Assembly (NCBI RefSeq): GCF_030408615.1
Contig: NZ_CP047187.1
Span: 434,001 to 498,000, forward strand
Length of the DNA stretch: 64,000 bases
Direction: 5' to 3'
Origin: Corynebacterium bovis DSM 20582 = CIP 54.80
GTDB taxonomy: Bacteria; Actinomycetota; Actinomycetes; Mycobacteriales; Mycobacteriaceae
In this document: positions 34,437-42,815 of the stretch, in pieces
Numbering within the stretch: the stretch's first letter is position 1
How the letters are laid out: every line of letters begins with the position of its first letter
Made by a program: the position numbers and the translations under genes
Notes under the pieces: generated by a model
Databases searched by the model: none
What the model was told of the DNA's origin: nothing
The model's input: only the letters and a program-made list of their open reading frames with translations

Positions 34437-35447
34437 ATGGCAAAGAGCAACACCGGGGAGCGGGTGGACCTCGATCTGGGCGACCCGTCGTTGAACGCGG
34501 TCATCGGTGCGGGCATGGAGCGCGTCGAGACCATGCTCCGGGACCGGCTGCTCGTGGGGGAGAGCTTCCTCACGGACAAGATCAGTCATCTCGCGCTCGC
34601 GGGGGGCAAGCGGTTCCGCCCGATGTTCGCGCTGCTCGCGGCGCAGTACGGGCCGTCACCCGAGACGACGGACGTCGACTCCGCGGCGGTGGTCGTCGAA
34701 CTCACCCACCTCGCCACGCTCTACCACGACGACGTCATGGACGAGGCCGACCGCCGCCGGGGCTCGGCGAGCGCGAACGCGCGGTGGAGCAACTCGGTGG
34801 CGATCCTCGCGGGGGACTACCTCTTCGCCGTCGCCTCGCACCTCATGGCGGACATGGGCACGGCGACGGTCCGGCACTTCGCGGACACCTTCGGGGAACT
34901 CGTCACGGGGCAGATGCGGGAGACCGTCGGCCCCGGGGACGGCGAGGACCCGGTCGAGCACTACCTCACGGTCATCCAGGAGAAGACGGGCGTGCTCATC
35001 GCGTCCGCCGGGTACCTCGGGGCGCTCCACGGCGGGGCGAGCGACGCCCACCGGGAGGCCCTGTACCGCTTCGGCCGCAGCTTCGGCCAGATCTTCCAGA
35101 TCGTCGACGACATCATCGACATCTGGTCGGACCCGGACGTCTCCGGGAAGACCCCGGGCACGGACCTCCGCGAGGGGGTCTTCACGCTGCCGGTGCTCTA
35201 CGCGATGCAGGAGCAGACCCCGGGTGGGGAACGGCTGCGGGAGATCCTCACGGGCCCCGTCACGGACGATGAGGTTGTCGACGAGGCGCTCCGGCTCATC
35301 CGCGCCTCCGGGGGACGGGAGCGCTCCCTCGAGGACGTCGCGCGGTACCGCGAGCGCGGCGAGGCGGACCTCGCCGGTCTGCCGCAGGGACCGGTGACGG
35401 ACGCGCTGCGCCGGCTCATGGAGTACTCGCTCGAGCGTCTGGGCTGA
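34437..35447 (+). CDS. Long-chain trans-polyprenyl diphosphate synthase (menaquinone side chain)
   Basis: 336 residues. The first Asp-rich motif is in LYHDDVMDEADRRRG and the second is FQIVDDIIDIWSD; GGKRFRP near residue 58 binds IPP. It corresponds to grcC1/ispB of related genomes and should make the menaquinone tail (for example C40 to C45; length cannot be read with certainty). The ATG at 34437 was chosen; an in-frame TTG at 34401 is possible. Pairing with the divergent menJ links chain synthesis and chain saturation. Confidence 0.92.
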   Translation: MAKSNTGERVDLDLGDPSLNAVIGAGMERVETMLRDRLLVGESFLTDKISHLALAGGKRFRPMFALLAAQYGPSPETTDVDSAAVVVELTHLATLYHDDVMDEADRRRGSASANARWSNSVAILAGDYLFAVASHLMADMGTATVRHFADTFGELVTGQMRETVGPGDGEDPVEHYLTVIQEKTGVLIASAGYLGALHGGASDAHREALYRFGRSFGQIFQIVDDIIDIWSDPDVSGKTPGTDLREGVFTLPVLYAMQEQTPGGERLREILTGPVTDDEVVDEALRLIRASGGRERSLEDVARYRERGEADLAGLPQGPVTDALRRLMEYSLERLG

Positions 35448-35523
35448 CCGGCGCCCGGCGGGCGCGGGTGTCCCGCGAAGTGCCCGTGACCTCGTCATTT
35501 GCGCGGCGATGGGTGTGGCGTAG

Positions 35524-35529
35524 TAGAGT
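35524..35529 (+). promoter_or_regulatory. -10 box (TAGAGT) of the tRNA-Tyr gene
   Basis: TAGAGT lies 25 bp before the mature tRNA 5' end. A -35 such as TTGCGC is near 35499. Confidence 0.45.
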
Positions 35530-35554
35530 ATCGCTCGCGCCGGAAACGGTGCAC

Positions 35555-35639
35555 GCCAGGTTGCCCGAGCGGCCAAAGGGAGCGGACTGTAAATCCGCCG
35601 GCATTGCCTTCGTTGGTTCGAATCCATCACCTGGCACCA
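35555..35639 (+). tRNA. tRNA-Tyr (GUA), CCA encoded
   Basis: Seven-bp acceptor stem GCCAGGT/ACCTGGC, discriminator A and encoded CCA, anticodon loop with GTA (CTGTAAA), a long variable arm (class II, as expected for bacterial tRNA-Tyr) and GGTTCGAATCC T arm. Total 85 nt with CCA. Confidence 0.95.
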
Positions 35640-35644
35640 CAGAC

Positions 35645-35673
35645 ACCGCCCCGGTTCACACCGGGGCGGTTTT
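35645..35673 (+). terminator. Rho-independent terminator after tRNA-Tyr
   Basis: Perfect 11-bp stem ACCGCCCCGGT with loop TCAC, followed by TTT and C. It starts 5 nt after the encoded CCA. Confidence 0.88.
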
Positions 35674-35732
35674 CGTGTTCCCCGGGGTCGTCCCGTGACG
35701 GCGGGGACCCGGTCCGGCGGCCGGGCGGGGAG

Positions 35733-35834
35733 GACGACCGCGCGGGTGGGGGCGCGGGGCGGGGAGGACTACCGCGCGGGCCGGGGCGCGGGGCGGGGAC
35801 GACGACCGCGCGGGCGGGGGCGCGGGGCGGGGAC
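35733..35834. repeat. Three tandem 34-bp units
   Basis: Units at 35733, 35767 and 35801, each GACKACCGCGCGGGYSGGGG followed by CGCGGGGCGGGGAS. Only a few positions differ. Non-coding, between the tRNA-Tyr terminator and the tRNA-Thr promoter. Confidence 0.85.
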
Positions 35835-35876
35835 AGGCGGCGTCGGGACCCTGAAAATGGCCCCTGTCCTGGAGAT

Positions 35877-35906
35877 TTGTGGAGAACGGAAGGGGGCGGT
35901 TATGCT
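35877..35906 (+). promoter_or_regulatory. Promoter of the tRNA-Thr/tRNA-Met unit
   Basis: TTGTGG (35877-35882), 18-bp spacer, TATGCT (35901-35906). The tRNA-Thr 5' end is about 55 nt past the expected start. Confidence 0.65.
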
Positions 35907-35968
35907 ATCCCAGGCTTCACGCGGTCCGGGTGAGTGTGTTGACTCCCCAGGTCACATCGTGAGGTCAC

Positions 35969-36041
35969 GCCCCCTTAGCTCAGTCGGCAGAGCGTTTCCA
36001 TGGTAAGGAAAAGGTCGACAGTTCGATTCTGTCAGGGGGCT
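35969..36041 (+). tRNA. tRNA-Thr (GGU)
   Basis: Acceptor stem GCCCCCT/AGGGGGC, D arm TAGCTCAGTCGGCAGAGC, anticodon loop ATGGTAA (GGT) on stem TTTCC/GGAAA, and T arm GACAGTTCGATTCTGTC. 73 nt, no encoded CCA. Confidence 0.95.
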
Positions 36042-36091
36042 CTGTCATTTTCTGCGGTCGGCGACACCGCCGCGCCGTGAGAGATGGCCAT

Positions 36092-36165
36092 GGCGGTGTA
36101 GCTCAGCTGGTTAGAGCGCACGACTCATAATCGTGAGGTCGGGGGATCGAGCCCCCCCACCGCTA
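36092..36165 (+). tRNA. tRNA-Met (CAU), elongator type
   Basis: Acceptor stem GGCGGTG/CACCGCT with a G-T pair at 1-72, D arm TAGCTCAGCTGGTTAGAGC, anticodon loop CTCATAA on stem CACGA/TCGTG, and T arm GGGGATCGAGCCCC. 74 nt. It lacks the initiator's mismatched 1-72 and three G-C pairs. A CAT anticodon can also be tRNA-Ile2 after lysidine modification, which cannot be excluded. Confidence 0.92.
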
Positions 36166-36171
36166 CAGAGG

Positions 36172-36198
36172 AACCCCGGTCTCCGCGGCCGGGGTTTT
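36172..36198 (+). terminator. Terminator after tRNA-Met
   Basis: ACCCCGG/CCGGGGT stem with a 9-nt loop followed by a TTTTT run, starting a few bases after the tRNA-Met 3' end. Confidence 0.85.
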
Positions 36199-36274
36199 TG
36201 TGTGTCCGGGGCCGGGGTGCGGGGAGCCGCCCCGGACCGCCCGCGGACCGCCCGCGCGGCGCTGACGGGTGCGT

Positions 36275-36303
36275 TTGTCCCGCCCCGGAGTGACTGCTAC
36301 ACT
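36275..36303 (+). promoter_or_regulatory. Promoter upstream of tRNA-Trp and secE
   Basis: TTGTCC (36275-36280), 17-bp spacer, TACACT (36298-36303). The transcript would carry a leader of about 90 nt, then tRNA-Trp, and could continue into secE. Confidence 0.65.
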
Positions 36304-36398
36304 TTGCCGGTGCTGTTCGTGAGACGGATGTACCCTGCCGGGGTACGCGCGCTCGCGGCAGCGACCCCGGTTTCCGGTGTGCTCACCGGACACAACCG

Positions 36399-36471
<73 letters not shown>

Positions 36472-36517
36472 CACACGAACCCCCTGTCCCAGGGGGTCGC
36501 GAACACAGGAGGACCCC

Positions 36518-36871
36518 GTGAGCGACGAGAACACCACGGCCGGGACCACCCCCGCCAACGGTGCCGACGGCGCCGGGAAGGACGCGCTCCGGCCGTCCGG
36601 TAAGAGGCAGGTCACGGGCCGTGCCACGACGGCGCGTGCCACGCCGCGTGAGACCCGCACCCGGGACACGGGCGGGGACACCGCCGGGCGCGGCCCGGTC
36701 GGGTTCGTCCGCGGGGTCGGCTCCGAGCTCTCCAAGGTCATCTGGCCGACCGGCCGGGAGATGGTGACCTACACTCTCGTCGTCCTCGTCTTCCTCATCG
36801 TCATCACCGCGATCTGCGCGGGTGTCGACTTCGGGACGGGCAAGGGCGTGGAGTTCATGTTCGGCGTCTGA
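36518..36871 (+). CDS. secE: Preprotein translocase subunit SecE
   Basis: 117 residues: a disordered N-terminal extension of about 55 residues, the amphipathic FVRGVGSELSKVIWPTGREM and one membrane helix (TYTLVVLVFLIVITAICAGVDF). SecE bridges SecY in the translocon. The GTG start follows AGGAGG. It is next to tRNA-Trp and nusG, as in most actinobacteria. Confidence 0.95.
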   Translation: MSDENTTAGTTPANGADGAGKDALRPSGKRQVTGRATTARATPRETRTRDTGGDTAGRGPVGFVRGVGSELSKVIWPTGREMVTYTLVVLVFLIVITAICAGVDFGTGKGVEFMFGV

Positions 36872-36877
36872 CCGTGC

Positions 36878-36883
36878 TACTCT
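36878..36883 (+). promoter_or_regulatory. Possible -10 box (TACTCT) between secE and nusG
   Basis: TACTCT lies 6 nt past the secE stop, with a weak TTCATG 18 bp upstream. Its transcript would meet a terminator within about 10 nt. Confidence 0.3.
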
Positions 36884-36898
36884 GAACGTCGTCAACGA

Positions 36899-36929
36899 CC
36901 GCCTCGCCGCCACGGCGAGGCGGATTTTT
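36899..36929 (+). terminator. Terminator between secE and nusG
   Basis: 10-bp stem CCGCCTCGCC/GGCGAGGCGG with a GCCAC loop, then A and TTTTT. It separates secE from nusG. Confidence 0.88.
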
Positions 36930-37060
36930 CGTGAATGAGCGGGTCATCCCGGGCGGCCACCCGACCGTCCGGGCCCGACCCACCACCCGGGGCCCACCGG
37001 ATCGCGTCGACGATCGTCCGCGTGAGGGTCCCCGGAGCGAACCAGACCGGGAGATGACTG

Positions 37061-38026
37061 ATGACTGACGACAAGAAGACCGCGTCCGACCTCGCCGCCG
37101 CCGCGCAGGAGGACGTCCAGCAGGCCGTGAACGACCTGCACGGCCGAACGACCTTCGACGACGGCTCCGGCGCGGCGGGCGCCGTCGACACCCCGGCGGA
37201 GACCCCGGTGAACGAGGACATCTTCGACGGCGACAGCCCCGCGACCGGGGACGGCTCCGCGCCGACGGACGCGGGCACCGGCGCCGCGACCGGCACCCCG
37301 GAGGACGGGGCCGCCGCGACCGGCGGGGACGACACCGCCGCCTCCCTCGAGGACGCCGCGATGGAGGCCTACCGCACGCGCCTGCGCGAGTTCATGCGCG
37401 CCCTCAAGAAGCTGCCGGGCGACTGGTACATCATCCAGTGCTACTCGGGCTACGAGAACAAGGTGAAGACCAACCTCGAGATGCGCGCCCAGACCCTCGG
37501 TGTCGACGAGCAGATCCACGAGGTCGTCGTCCCCATCGAGGAGGTCACCGAGCTCAAGGACGGCAAGCGCAAGCAGGTCAAGCGGAAGCTCCTGCCCGGC
37601 TACGTGCTCGTCCGGATCGAGCTCGACGACGCCTCGTGGTCGGTCATCCGTGACACCCCGGGCGTCACGTCCTTCGTCGGCAACGAGGGCAAGCCCACCC
37701 CGGTGCGGATCCGCGAGGTCGCGAAGTTCCTCCTCCCGCCGGAGTCGGCGAAGCCCTCCGACGACGTCGACGCGAACGACTCCGTCTCCGGCGTGGACGT
37801 CAGCGCCACCGGTGTCGCCACCCCGCCGAAGCCCGCGAGCGAGACCGTCGAGGTCGACTACGAGGTCGGCGAGTCCGTCACCGTGCTCTCCGGGCCGTTC
37901 GCCTCGGTCTCCGCGACGATCTCGGAGATCGACGCGCAGAACAGCAAGCTCAAGGCCCTCGTCTCCATCTTCGGCCGGGAAACCCCCGTCGAGCTGGATT
38001 TTGATCAGGTCGAGAAGCTGAACTAG
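37061..38026 (+). CDS. nusG: Transcription termination/antitermination factor NusG
   Basis: 321 residues. A 110-residue acidic, Ala/Thr-rich N-terminal extension precedes the NGN domain ([49 protein letters not shown]). A 30-residue linker leads to the KOW domain ([22 protein letters not shown]). It binds RNA polymerase and couples it to ribosomes or Rho. The extension is long compared with the 180 residues typical of NusG, though extended forms are usual in actinobacteria. The start has GGGAGATG upstream. Confidence 0.96.
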   Translation: MTDDKKTASDLAAAAQEDVQQAVNDLHGRTTFDDGSGAAGAVDTPAETPVNEDIFDGDSPATGDGSAPTDAGTGAATGTPEDGAAATGGDDTAASLEDAAMEAYRTRLREFMRALKKLPGDWYIIQCYSGYENKVKTNLEMRAQTLGVDEQIHEVVVPIEEVTELKDGKRKQVKRKLLPGYVLVRIELDDASWSVIRDTPGVTSFVGNEGKPTPVRIREVAKFLLPPESAKPSDDVDANDSVSGVDVSATGVATPPKPASETVEVDYEVGESVTVLSGPFASVSATISEIDAQNSKLKALVSIFGRETPVELDFDQVEKLN

Positions 38027-38181
38027 GCTGACCCTCCGTGTGTGCCCACCGTGGCCGCACACTGTCCTTGAATGAAAACCACCCGGTGGCCGGTACCCAA
38101 CCCGGCATCCGGTAGGGCGGGCCCCGGTCGCTGTCATCACCGGTGCCGTGACGCCTGATACCACGTGAAGAGGTGTGAACG

Positions 38182-38622
38182 ATGGCGAAGAAGAAGGTCA
38201 GCGGACTGATCAAGCTCCAGATCGAGGCGGGCGCGGCCAACCCGGCCCCGCCGGTCGGCCCGGCGCTCGGTGCGCACGGCGTCAACATCATGGAGTTCTG
38301 CAAGGCGTACAACGCGGCGACGGAGTCGCAGCGCGGCAGCGTCGTCCCGGTGGAGATCACGGTCTACGACGACCGCTCCTTCGACTTCAAGCTGAAGACG
38401 CCGCCGGCCGCGAAGCTGCTGCTCAAGGCCGCCGGGATCCAGAAGGGCTCCGGCGTCCCGCACACCGACAAGGTCGGCAAGGTCACCTGGGACCAGTGCA
38501 AGGAGATCGCCCAGACCAAGCTGGAGGACCTCAACGCCCGCGACCTCGAGGCCGGTGGCTGGATCATCGCCGGCACCGCCCGCTCCATGGGCATCGAGGT
38601 CGTCGACCTCCCGTCCCGCTGA
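38182..38622 (+). CDS. rplK: 50S ribosomal protein L11
   Basis: 146 residues. The N-terminus [38 protein letters not shown] is diagnostic, and the rRNA-binding C-terminal half follows. It sits in the GTPase centre. SD GAAGAGG. The gene follows nusG by 155 bp and precedes rplA. Confidence 0.97.
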   Translation: MAKKKVSGLIKLQIEAGAANPAPPVGPALGAHGVNIMEFCKAYNAATESQRGSVVPVEITVYDDRSFDFKLKTPPAAKLLLKAAGIQKGSGVPHTDKVGKVTWDQCKEIAQTKLEDLNARDLEAGGWIIAGTARSMGIEVVDLPSR

Positions 38623-38761
38623 CACCCGTCCGGCCGTCCCCGCCCGGTCCCACCGGGCGGTCGGCCGACCCCCGTCCGGCCCCGCCGGACACAGACCGTG
38701 GAAGGGCTGCTCAGGCCCGACTGACACCACGACTCCAACACGACTGATTGGACACAGACAC

Positions 38762-39475
38762 ATGAGCAAGAACTCGAAGGCCTACAAGGCCGCCGCCGAG
38801 AAGATCGACGCGAACCGGCTGTACTCCCCGCTCGAGGCGGCGAAGCTGGTCAAGGAGACCTCCTCGAAGAACTACGACGCGACCGTCGACGTCGCCATCC
38901 GCCTGGGCGTCGACCCGCGGAAGGCCGACCAGCTCGTCCGCGGCACCGTCTCGCTGCCGAACGGCACCGGTAAGACCGTCCGCGTCGTCGTCTTCGCCGA
39001 GGGCCCGAACGCCACCGCCGCCGAGGAGGCCGGGGCCGACGTCGTCGGCACGACCGAGCTCATCGAGCGCATCCAGGGCGGCTGGACCGACTTCGACGCC
39101 GCGATCGCGACGCCGGACCAGATGGCGAAGGTCGGCCGCGTCGCCCGCGTCCTCGGCCCGCGTGGCCTCATGCCGAACCCGAAGACGGGCACGGTGACCA
39201 CCGACGTCGCCAAGGCCGTCTCCGAGATCAAGGGCGGCAAGATCACGTTCCGCGTCGACAAGGCGTCGAACCTCCACGCCCTCATCGGCAAGGCCTCCTT
39301 CACCGAGCAGCAGCTCGCCGAGAACTACGGCGCGCTCGTCGACGAGCTTCTCCGCGTGAAGCCGTCCGCGTCGAAGGGCCGCTACCTGAAGAAGATCACG
39401 ATGGCCTCCACGACCGGCCCGGGCGTCCCCGTCGACCCCGCCGTCGTGAAGAACTACGCCGGCGGCGAGGAGTAG
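38762..39475 (+). CDS. rplA: 50S ribosomal protein L1
   Basis: 237 residues. The family blocks [21 protein letters not shown] and [21 protein letters not shown] are intact. It forms the L1 stalk and, in many bacteria, represses the rplK-rplA mRNA. It lies 139 bp after rplK; GC-rich hairpins in that gap and in the rplK leader could mimic the rRNA site but were not resolved. Confidence 0.97.
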   Translation: MSKNSKAYKAAAEKIDANRLYSPLEAAKLVKETSSKNYDATVDVAIRLGVDPRKADQLVRGTVSLPNGTGKTVRVVVFAEGPNATAAEEAGADVVGTTELIERIQGGWTDFDAAIATPDQMAKVGRVARVLGPRGLMPNPKTGTVTTDVAKAVSEIKGGKITFRVDKASNLHALIGKASFTEQQLAENYGALVDELLRVKPSASKGRYLKKITMASTTGPGVPVDPAVVKNYAGGEE

Positions 39476-39525
39476 GACTCCCCGGCCCCGGCCCCGGGGC
39501 GCACCGCCGCCCCGGGCACACCGCC

Positions 39526-39557
39526 ACCCCCGGACCTCGTTCGTCGAGGCCGGGGGT
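39526..39557 (+). terminator. Hairpin after rplA
   Basis: ACCCCCGG and CCTCG pair with CGAGG and CCGGGGGT around loop TTCGT, with one bulged A. There is no strong T-run, so it is a weak terminator or one used from both sides (a convergent lipase gene follows). Confidence 0.55.
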
Positions 39558-39662
39558 GTCGTCGTTCCTGCACCCGGTCACGGGGGAGGGGGCACGACGC
39601 CGCGACCCCGCGGCGCCGGCCGTCCGGGAGCCCCCGACCGGGACCCGCCGCCGGACCGGCCG

Positions 39663-40703
39663 TCAGCGGCCCTGCCCGCGTCGACCCCCGGGACGCCGCC
39701 CCGGGCGACGGGGGAGGGACCGCGGCGGCTCCGGGACCGCCCCGAGGAACGGGATGACCGTCCGGCTGACGTACGGGTGCTCGGTGCGGTAGGACTCGGC
39801 GTCGTCGCTGAGCGCCTCCTCGATGAAGTCGACGATGCGCGGGGAGTAGAGGACGGCCAGGTGGTCACTGAAGTCCCGCACGGCGCCCTGCTGGATGAGC
39901 ACGTTGTGGACCGTCGCCCCCGGGCCCTCCTCCAGGTACTGCGTGCGCCACGGGGTGACGATCTGGTCGAAACGGGAGCACAGCATCGTGTACGTCACCC
40001 CCGGGACCGTGTCGCCCATGCGGTTGACGTGCCGCATCGCCGGGGAGCCGACGACCTGGTCCTCCGCGGCCTGCCCGACGAGCGTGCGGATGATCCGCCA
40101 CATCGGCAGGCCGAGGCGGTTGAGGCGCTCGCACAGCGTCGTCAACCCCGACATCGTCGTGCCGTGGTTGCTGCCCCCGATGCCGATGAGGCGGCGCACC
40201 CGGTTCCGCGACGGGTCCTCCGGGTCCGCCCCGCCCGAGTCCGTGAGGTACAGGCGCGACTGCGTCACCCCCTGGGAGTGCCCGACGAGGTCGACCTGGC
40301 GGGCGCCCGTGCGCTCGATGACCTCGTCGACGAACGCCGCGACCTCCCGCTGGGAGTCGAGCAGCCCCTTCGCCCCGTAGACCGCGCGGCGCCGGCCGAG
40401 GGCGCACGCGGTGTTCCGGCCGTAGTTCAGGGCGAAGACGCGGTAGCCCGCCGCGGCGAGGGTCGGTGCGATCATCGACCACGTGTTGTACGCGTTGAGC
40501 CACGTGCCGTGGACGAGGACGACGGGGACCTGTCCGGGCTCCAGCGGGGTGTCGAAGTCGTTGACGCCGGAGGGCATCCACGTGGGGTGGATGAACGACC
40601 GCACGAAGGCGGTGAGGAACCCGCGGGACGCCCGGACGTTCTCGTGGTGTCCGGTGGACACCGTGGTGTCGCGTGTGGGGTGGCGATCGTCAGGTGAGGA
40701 CAT
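39663..40703 (-). CDS. Lipase/esterase, alpha/beta hydrolase fold
   Basis: 346 residues. The oxyanion HG is in VVLVHGTW, the nucleophile elbow is GHSQG (LVGHSQGVTQSRLYL), and the likely catalytic Asp and His are in CSRFDQIVTP and FSDHLAVL, as in the class 2/lipase family. No signal peptide is visible, so it may be cytoplasmic or use a non-classical route. The C-terminal 25 residues are Arg/Gly/Pro-rich. It is an insertion between rplA and rplJ on the opposite strand. A TAGCCT box 8 nt before the ATG suggests a leaderless transcript. Confidence 0.88.
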   Translation of the reverse strand: MSSPDDRHPTRDTTVSTGHHENVRASRGFLTAFVRSFIHPTWMPSGVNDFDTPLEPGQVPVVLVHGTWLNAYNTWSMIAPTLAAAGYRVFALNYGRNTACALGRRRAVYGAKGLLDSQREVAAFVDEVIERTGARQVDLVGHSQGVTQSRLYLTDSGGADPEDPSRNRVRRLIGIGGSNHGTTMSGLTTLCERLNRLGLPMWRIIRTLVGQAAEDQVVGSPAMRHVNRMGDTVPGVTYTMLCSRFDQIVTPWRTQYLEEGPGATVHNVLIQQGAVRDFSDHLAVLYSPRIVDFIEEALSDDAESYRTEHPYVSRTVIPFLGAVPEPPRSLPRRPGRRPGGRRGQGR

Positions 40704-40711
40704 GGTGTAAC

Positions 40712-40717
40712 AGGCTA
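40712..40717 (-). promoter_or_regulatory. -10 box (TAGCCT) for the lipase gene
   Basis: On the minus strand TAGCCT ends 8 nt before the ATG at 40703. Confidence 0.4.
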
Positions 40718-40762
40718 GCGCGAGTCTGTGTCCTGGCGAAGAATATCGCGAATATGACAGCC

Positions 40763-40850
40763 GGTGGGGCGGTGGTCGGGCGGTGGTCGGGCGGTGGCGG
40801 GGACGCTCGGGGGCCGTGGTCGGGCCGGTGGTCGGGCGGTGGTCGGGCCC
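40763..40850. repeat. 11-bp GGTGGTCGGGC repeats
   Basis: GGTGGTCGGGC starts at 40771 and 40782 and again at 40827 and 40838, with decayed copies between. Non-coding, between the lipase promoter and the rplJ leader. Confidence 0.7.
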
Positions 40851-41041
40851 GCGCGGCGTCCGGATTTGGTCCGTGCGCGGGCGGGCTGTAACGTGTGCCG
40901 GGAAGTTTGATGTGTGGGCCCAGGTCCACATGCGTTCAAAGTTCACCGAAGACCGTCGGTCGTCCGGGAGTCCCCGGACCGAAGGACCGTCCCCGTGACG
41001 GTGGCCCACGCAGGAGAACACAGAACGCGCATTGTCCAGAA

Positions 41042-41108
41042 CGTCCGGCCGCCACGGCCGCCGGACGCGGACCGGTGTGCGCCCTGTGCCCTGCGGCACA
41101 GGGCGCAC
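41042..41108 (+). promoter_or_regulatory. Structured rplJ leader (candidate L10 autoregulatory element)
   Basis: Two hairpins precede rplJ: an 8-bp stem CGTCCGGC/GCCGGACG (41042-41067) and a perfect 14-bp stem GTGCGCCCTGTGCC/GGCACAGGGCGCAC with a 4-nt loop (41077-41108). There is no T-run after the second. Leaders of rplJL mRNAs in bacteria bind the L10-L12 complex; assignment here rests on position and structure only. Confidence 0.6.
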
Positions 41109-41180
41109 TGTCGTGTGGAGGGTGCTGCGCCGACGGGACGTACACCGTCGTACATCAGACACCAGGAAGGAGGCGAGAGT

Positions 41181-41693
41181 ATGGCTAACGCGAAGAACAC
41201 CGCCGCTGTGGCGGAGCTGAAGGCGCGGTTCGAGAACTCGGACGCGACCGTGCTGACCGAGTACCGCGGTCTCACCGTCGCCGAGACGACCGAGCTGCGC
41301 ACGAAGCTCGGTTCGGACGTGACCTACTCCGTCGCCAAGAACACCATGATCAAGCTGGCCGCCCAGGAGGCCGGTATTGAGCTTGACGAGTCCCTGCTGG
41401 TTGGTCCGACCGCCATCGCGTTCATCAACGGCGAAGCCGTGGACACCGCGAAGGCGCTGAAGGACTTCAGCAAGGACCACAAGCTGCTCGTGATCAAGGG
41501 TGGCTACATGGACGGTGCCTCGCTGACCGCCGATCAGGTCGACGCCATCGCCGACCTCGACAACCGCGAGACCACCCTGGCCAAGCTGGCCGGGGCCATG
41601 AAGGGTTCCTTGGCGAAGGCCGCCGGACTGTTCAACGCTCCCGCTTCCCAGGTCGCCCGCCTTGCGGTCGCCCTGGAGGAGAAGAAGAACTAG
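41181..41693 (+). CDS. rplJ: 50S ribosomal protein L10
   Basis: 170 residues. The N-terminal rRNA-binding domain ([31 protein letters not shown]) is followed by the C-terminal helix that holds L7/L12 dimers. SD AAGGAGG. Codons are less GC-extreme at the 3' end than in neighbours (for example several T-ending codons), typical of highly expressed genes here. It is upstream of rplL. Confidence 0.97.
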   Translation: MANAKNTAAVAELKARFENSDATVLTEYRGLTVAETTELRTKLGSDVTYSVAKNTMIKLAAQEAGIELDESLLVGPTAIAFINGEAVDTAKALKDFSKDHKLLVIKGGYMDGASLTADQVDAIADLDNRETTLAKLAGAMKGSLAKAAGLFNAPASQVARLAVALEEKKN

Positions 41694-41774
41694 TCGCGGT
41701 CCCCGCGGTCCGCACCCGGGCCGCGAAACACACCACCTGTTACACCCCACAGACTCTCTGGAAAGGATGCCGTC

Positions 41775-42161
41775 ATGGCTAAGTACTCCAACGACGAGCT
41801 CATCGAAGCTTTCAAGGAAATGACCCTCATCGAGCTCTCCGAGTTCGTCAAGCTCTTCGAGGACACCTTCGACGTCACGGCCGCCGCCCCGGTCGCCGCT
41901 GCCGCCGCCCCGGCCGCCGGTGGCGCTGCCGCCGCCGAGGAGGAGAAGGACGAGTTCGACGTCGTCCTCGAGGATGCCGGCGCCAAGAAGATCGGCGTGA
42001 TCAAGGTTGTCCGCGAGATCGTCTCCGGCCTGGGCCTCAAGGAGGCCAAGGAGCTCGTCGAGGGTGCCCCGAAGGCCATCCTCGAGGGCGCCAACAAGGA
42101 CGACGCCGAGGCCGCCAAGACCAAGCTCGAGGAGGCCGGCGCCAAGGTCTCCCTCAAGTAA
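41775..42161 (+). CDS. rplL: 50S ribosomal protein L7/L12
   Basis: 128 residues. N-terminal dimerisation helix ([27 protein letters not shown]), an Ala-rich hinge, and the C-terminal factor-binding domain [35 protein letters not shown]. Last gene before the rpoBC region. Confidence 0.97.
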   Translation: MAKYSNDELIEAFKEMTLIELSEFVKLFEDTFDVTAAAPVAAAAAPAAGGAAAAEEEKDEFDVVLEDAGAKKIGVIKVVREIVSGLGLKEAKELVEGAPKAILEGANKDDAEAAKTKLEEAGAKVSLK

Positions 42162-42218
42162 GGGACCGGCTCCGCACACGTGCCGGGGCCGCACCGGGTC
42201 CCCCGGTCGCCCCGCCAG

Positions 42219-42259
42219 CCCCCGCAGCACCCGCCCGACAGGGCGGTGCGCGGGGGTTT
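42219..42259 (+). terminator. Hairpin after rplL (partial terminator)
   Basis: CCCCCGC, GCACC and GCCC pair with GGGCGGTGCGCGGGGG around loop GACA with two single-base bulges, then TTTCG. The T-run is short, so some read-through toward rpoB is plausible. Confidence 0.7.
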
Positions 42260-42315
42260 CGTGCTGTCCGGGGAGGGTGCGGCGGCGGGGCCGGGAGGGC
42301 GCGCGGCCCGGGGTC

Positions 42316-42343
42316 TTGCGTCTCCGGCGGACGGTGCTATGGT
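42316..42343 (+). promoter_or_regulatory. Upstream rpoB promoter (candidate P1)
   Basis: TTGCGT (42316-42321), 16-bp spacer, TATGGT (42338-42343). The leader to rpoB would be about 465 nt. Confidence 0.5.
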
Positions 42344-42437
42344 GTCAGCAGTGTCGCGCGGTCGGTCACGGCCGGCGGTCGGACCGGGGGAGGGGACCCG
42401 GGGTGGAGGACGCACCGGTACAGGTGTGTCGTGGGGC

Positions 42438-42467
42438 TGGACAGTGGGGTCACTGGTGATATAGGGT
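42438..42467 (+). promoter_or_regulatory. Downstream rpoB promoter (candidate P2)
   Basis: TGGACA (42438-42443), 18-bp spacer, TAGGGT (42462-42467). The leader would be about 340 nt. No open frame was seen in the leader. Confidence 0.5.
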
Positions 42468-42815
42468 GGTTGTTTGCGCTGGATTGACCTCCGGGCGTGA
42501 TGCGGCAGACGATGAGCGGTCGGCGAGAGTCGGGTGTTCGACACGAGGACTGTGACCCACGGACAGGGTTGCGCAGTGGAAGGGGACGTGAGCACGGACA
42601 TGTGGTATGACCACCGGTTCAGCACACGATCCCCCGCCAGGCGCGGCCCGGTCCCGGGACGGACGGCCGCCTCCCGCCCCGGCTTCCGTTGACGCCCGGA
42701 CGTCACCCCACGACATCAGACCATCACAGACCGTACGCTCAAGTATCAGTGGCTCCCACCCGGAGCTCCACCCCCGGACGAGGGGAGCCACGTGAGCTGC
42801 TGGAAGGACCCAATC

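Noticed and set aside
36092-36165. Initiator tRNA-fMet for the CAT-anticodon tRNA
   Set aside because: The anticodon stem lacks the three consecutive G-C pairs, and the 1-72 position is G-T rather than the initiator C-A type mismatch.
38027-38181. L1-binding mimic in the rplK leader
   Set aside because: Position is right for autoregulation, but I could not align a convincing L1 stem-loop by eye.
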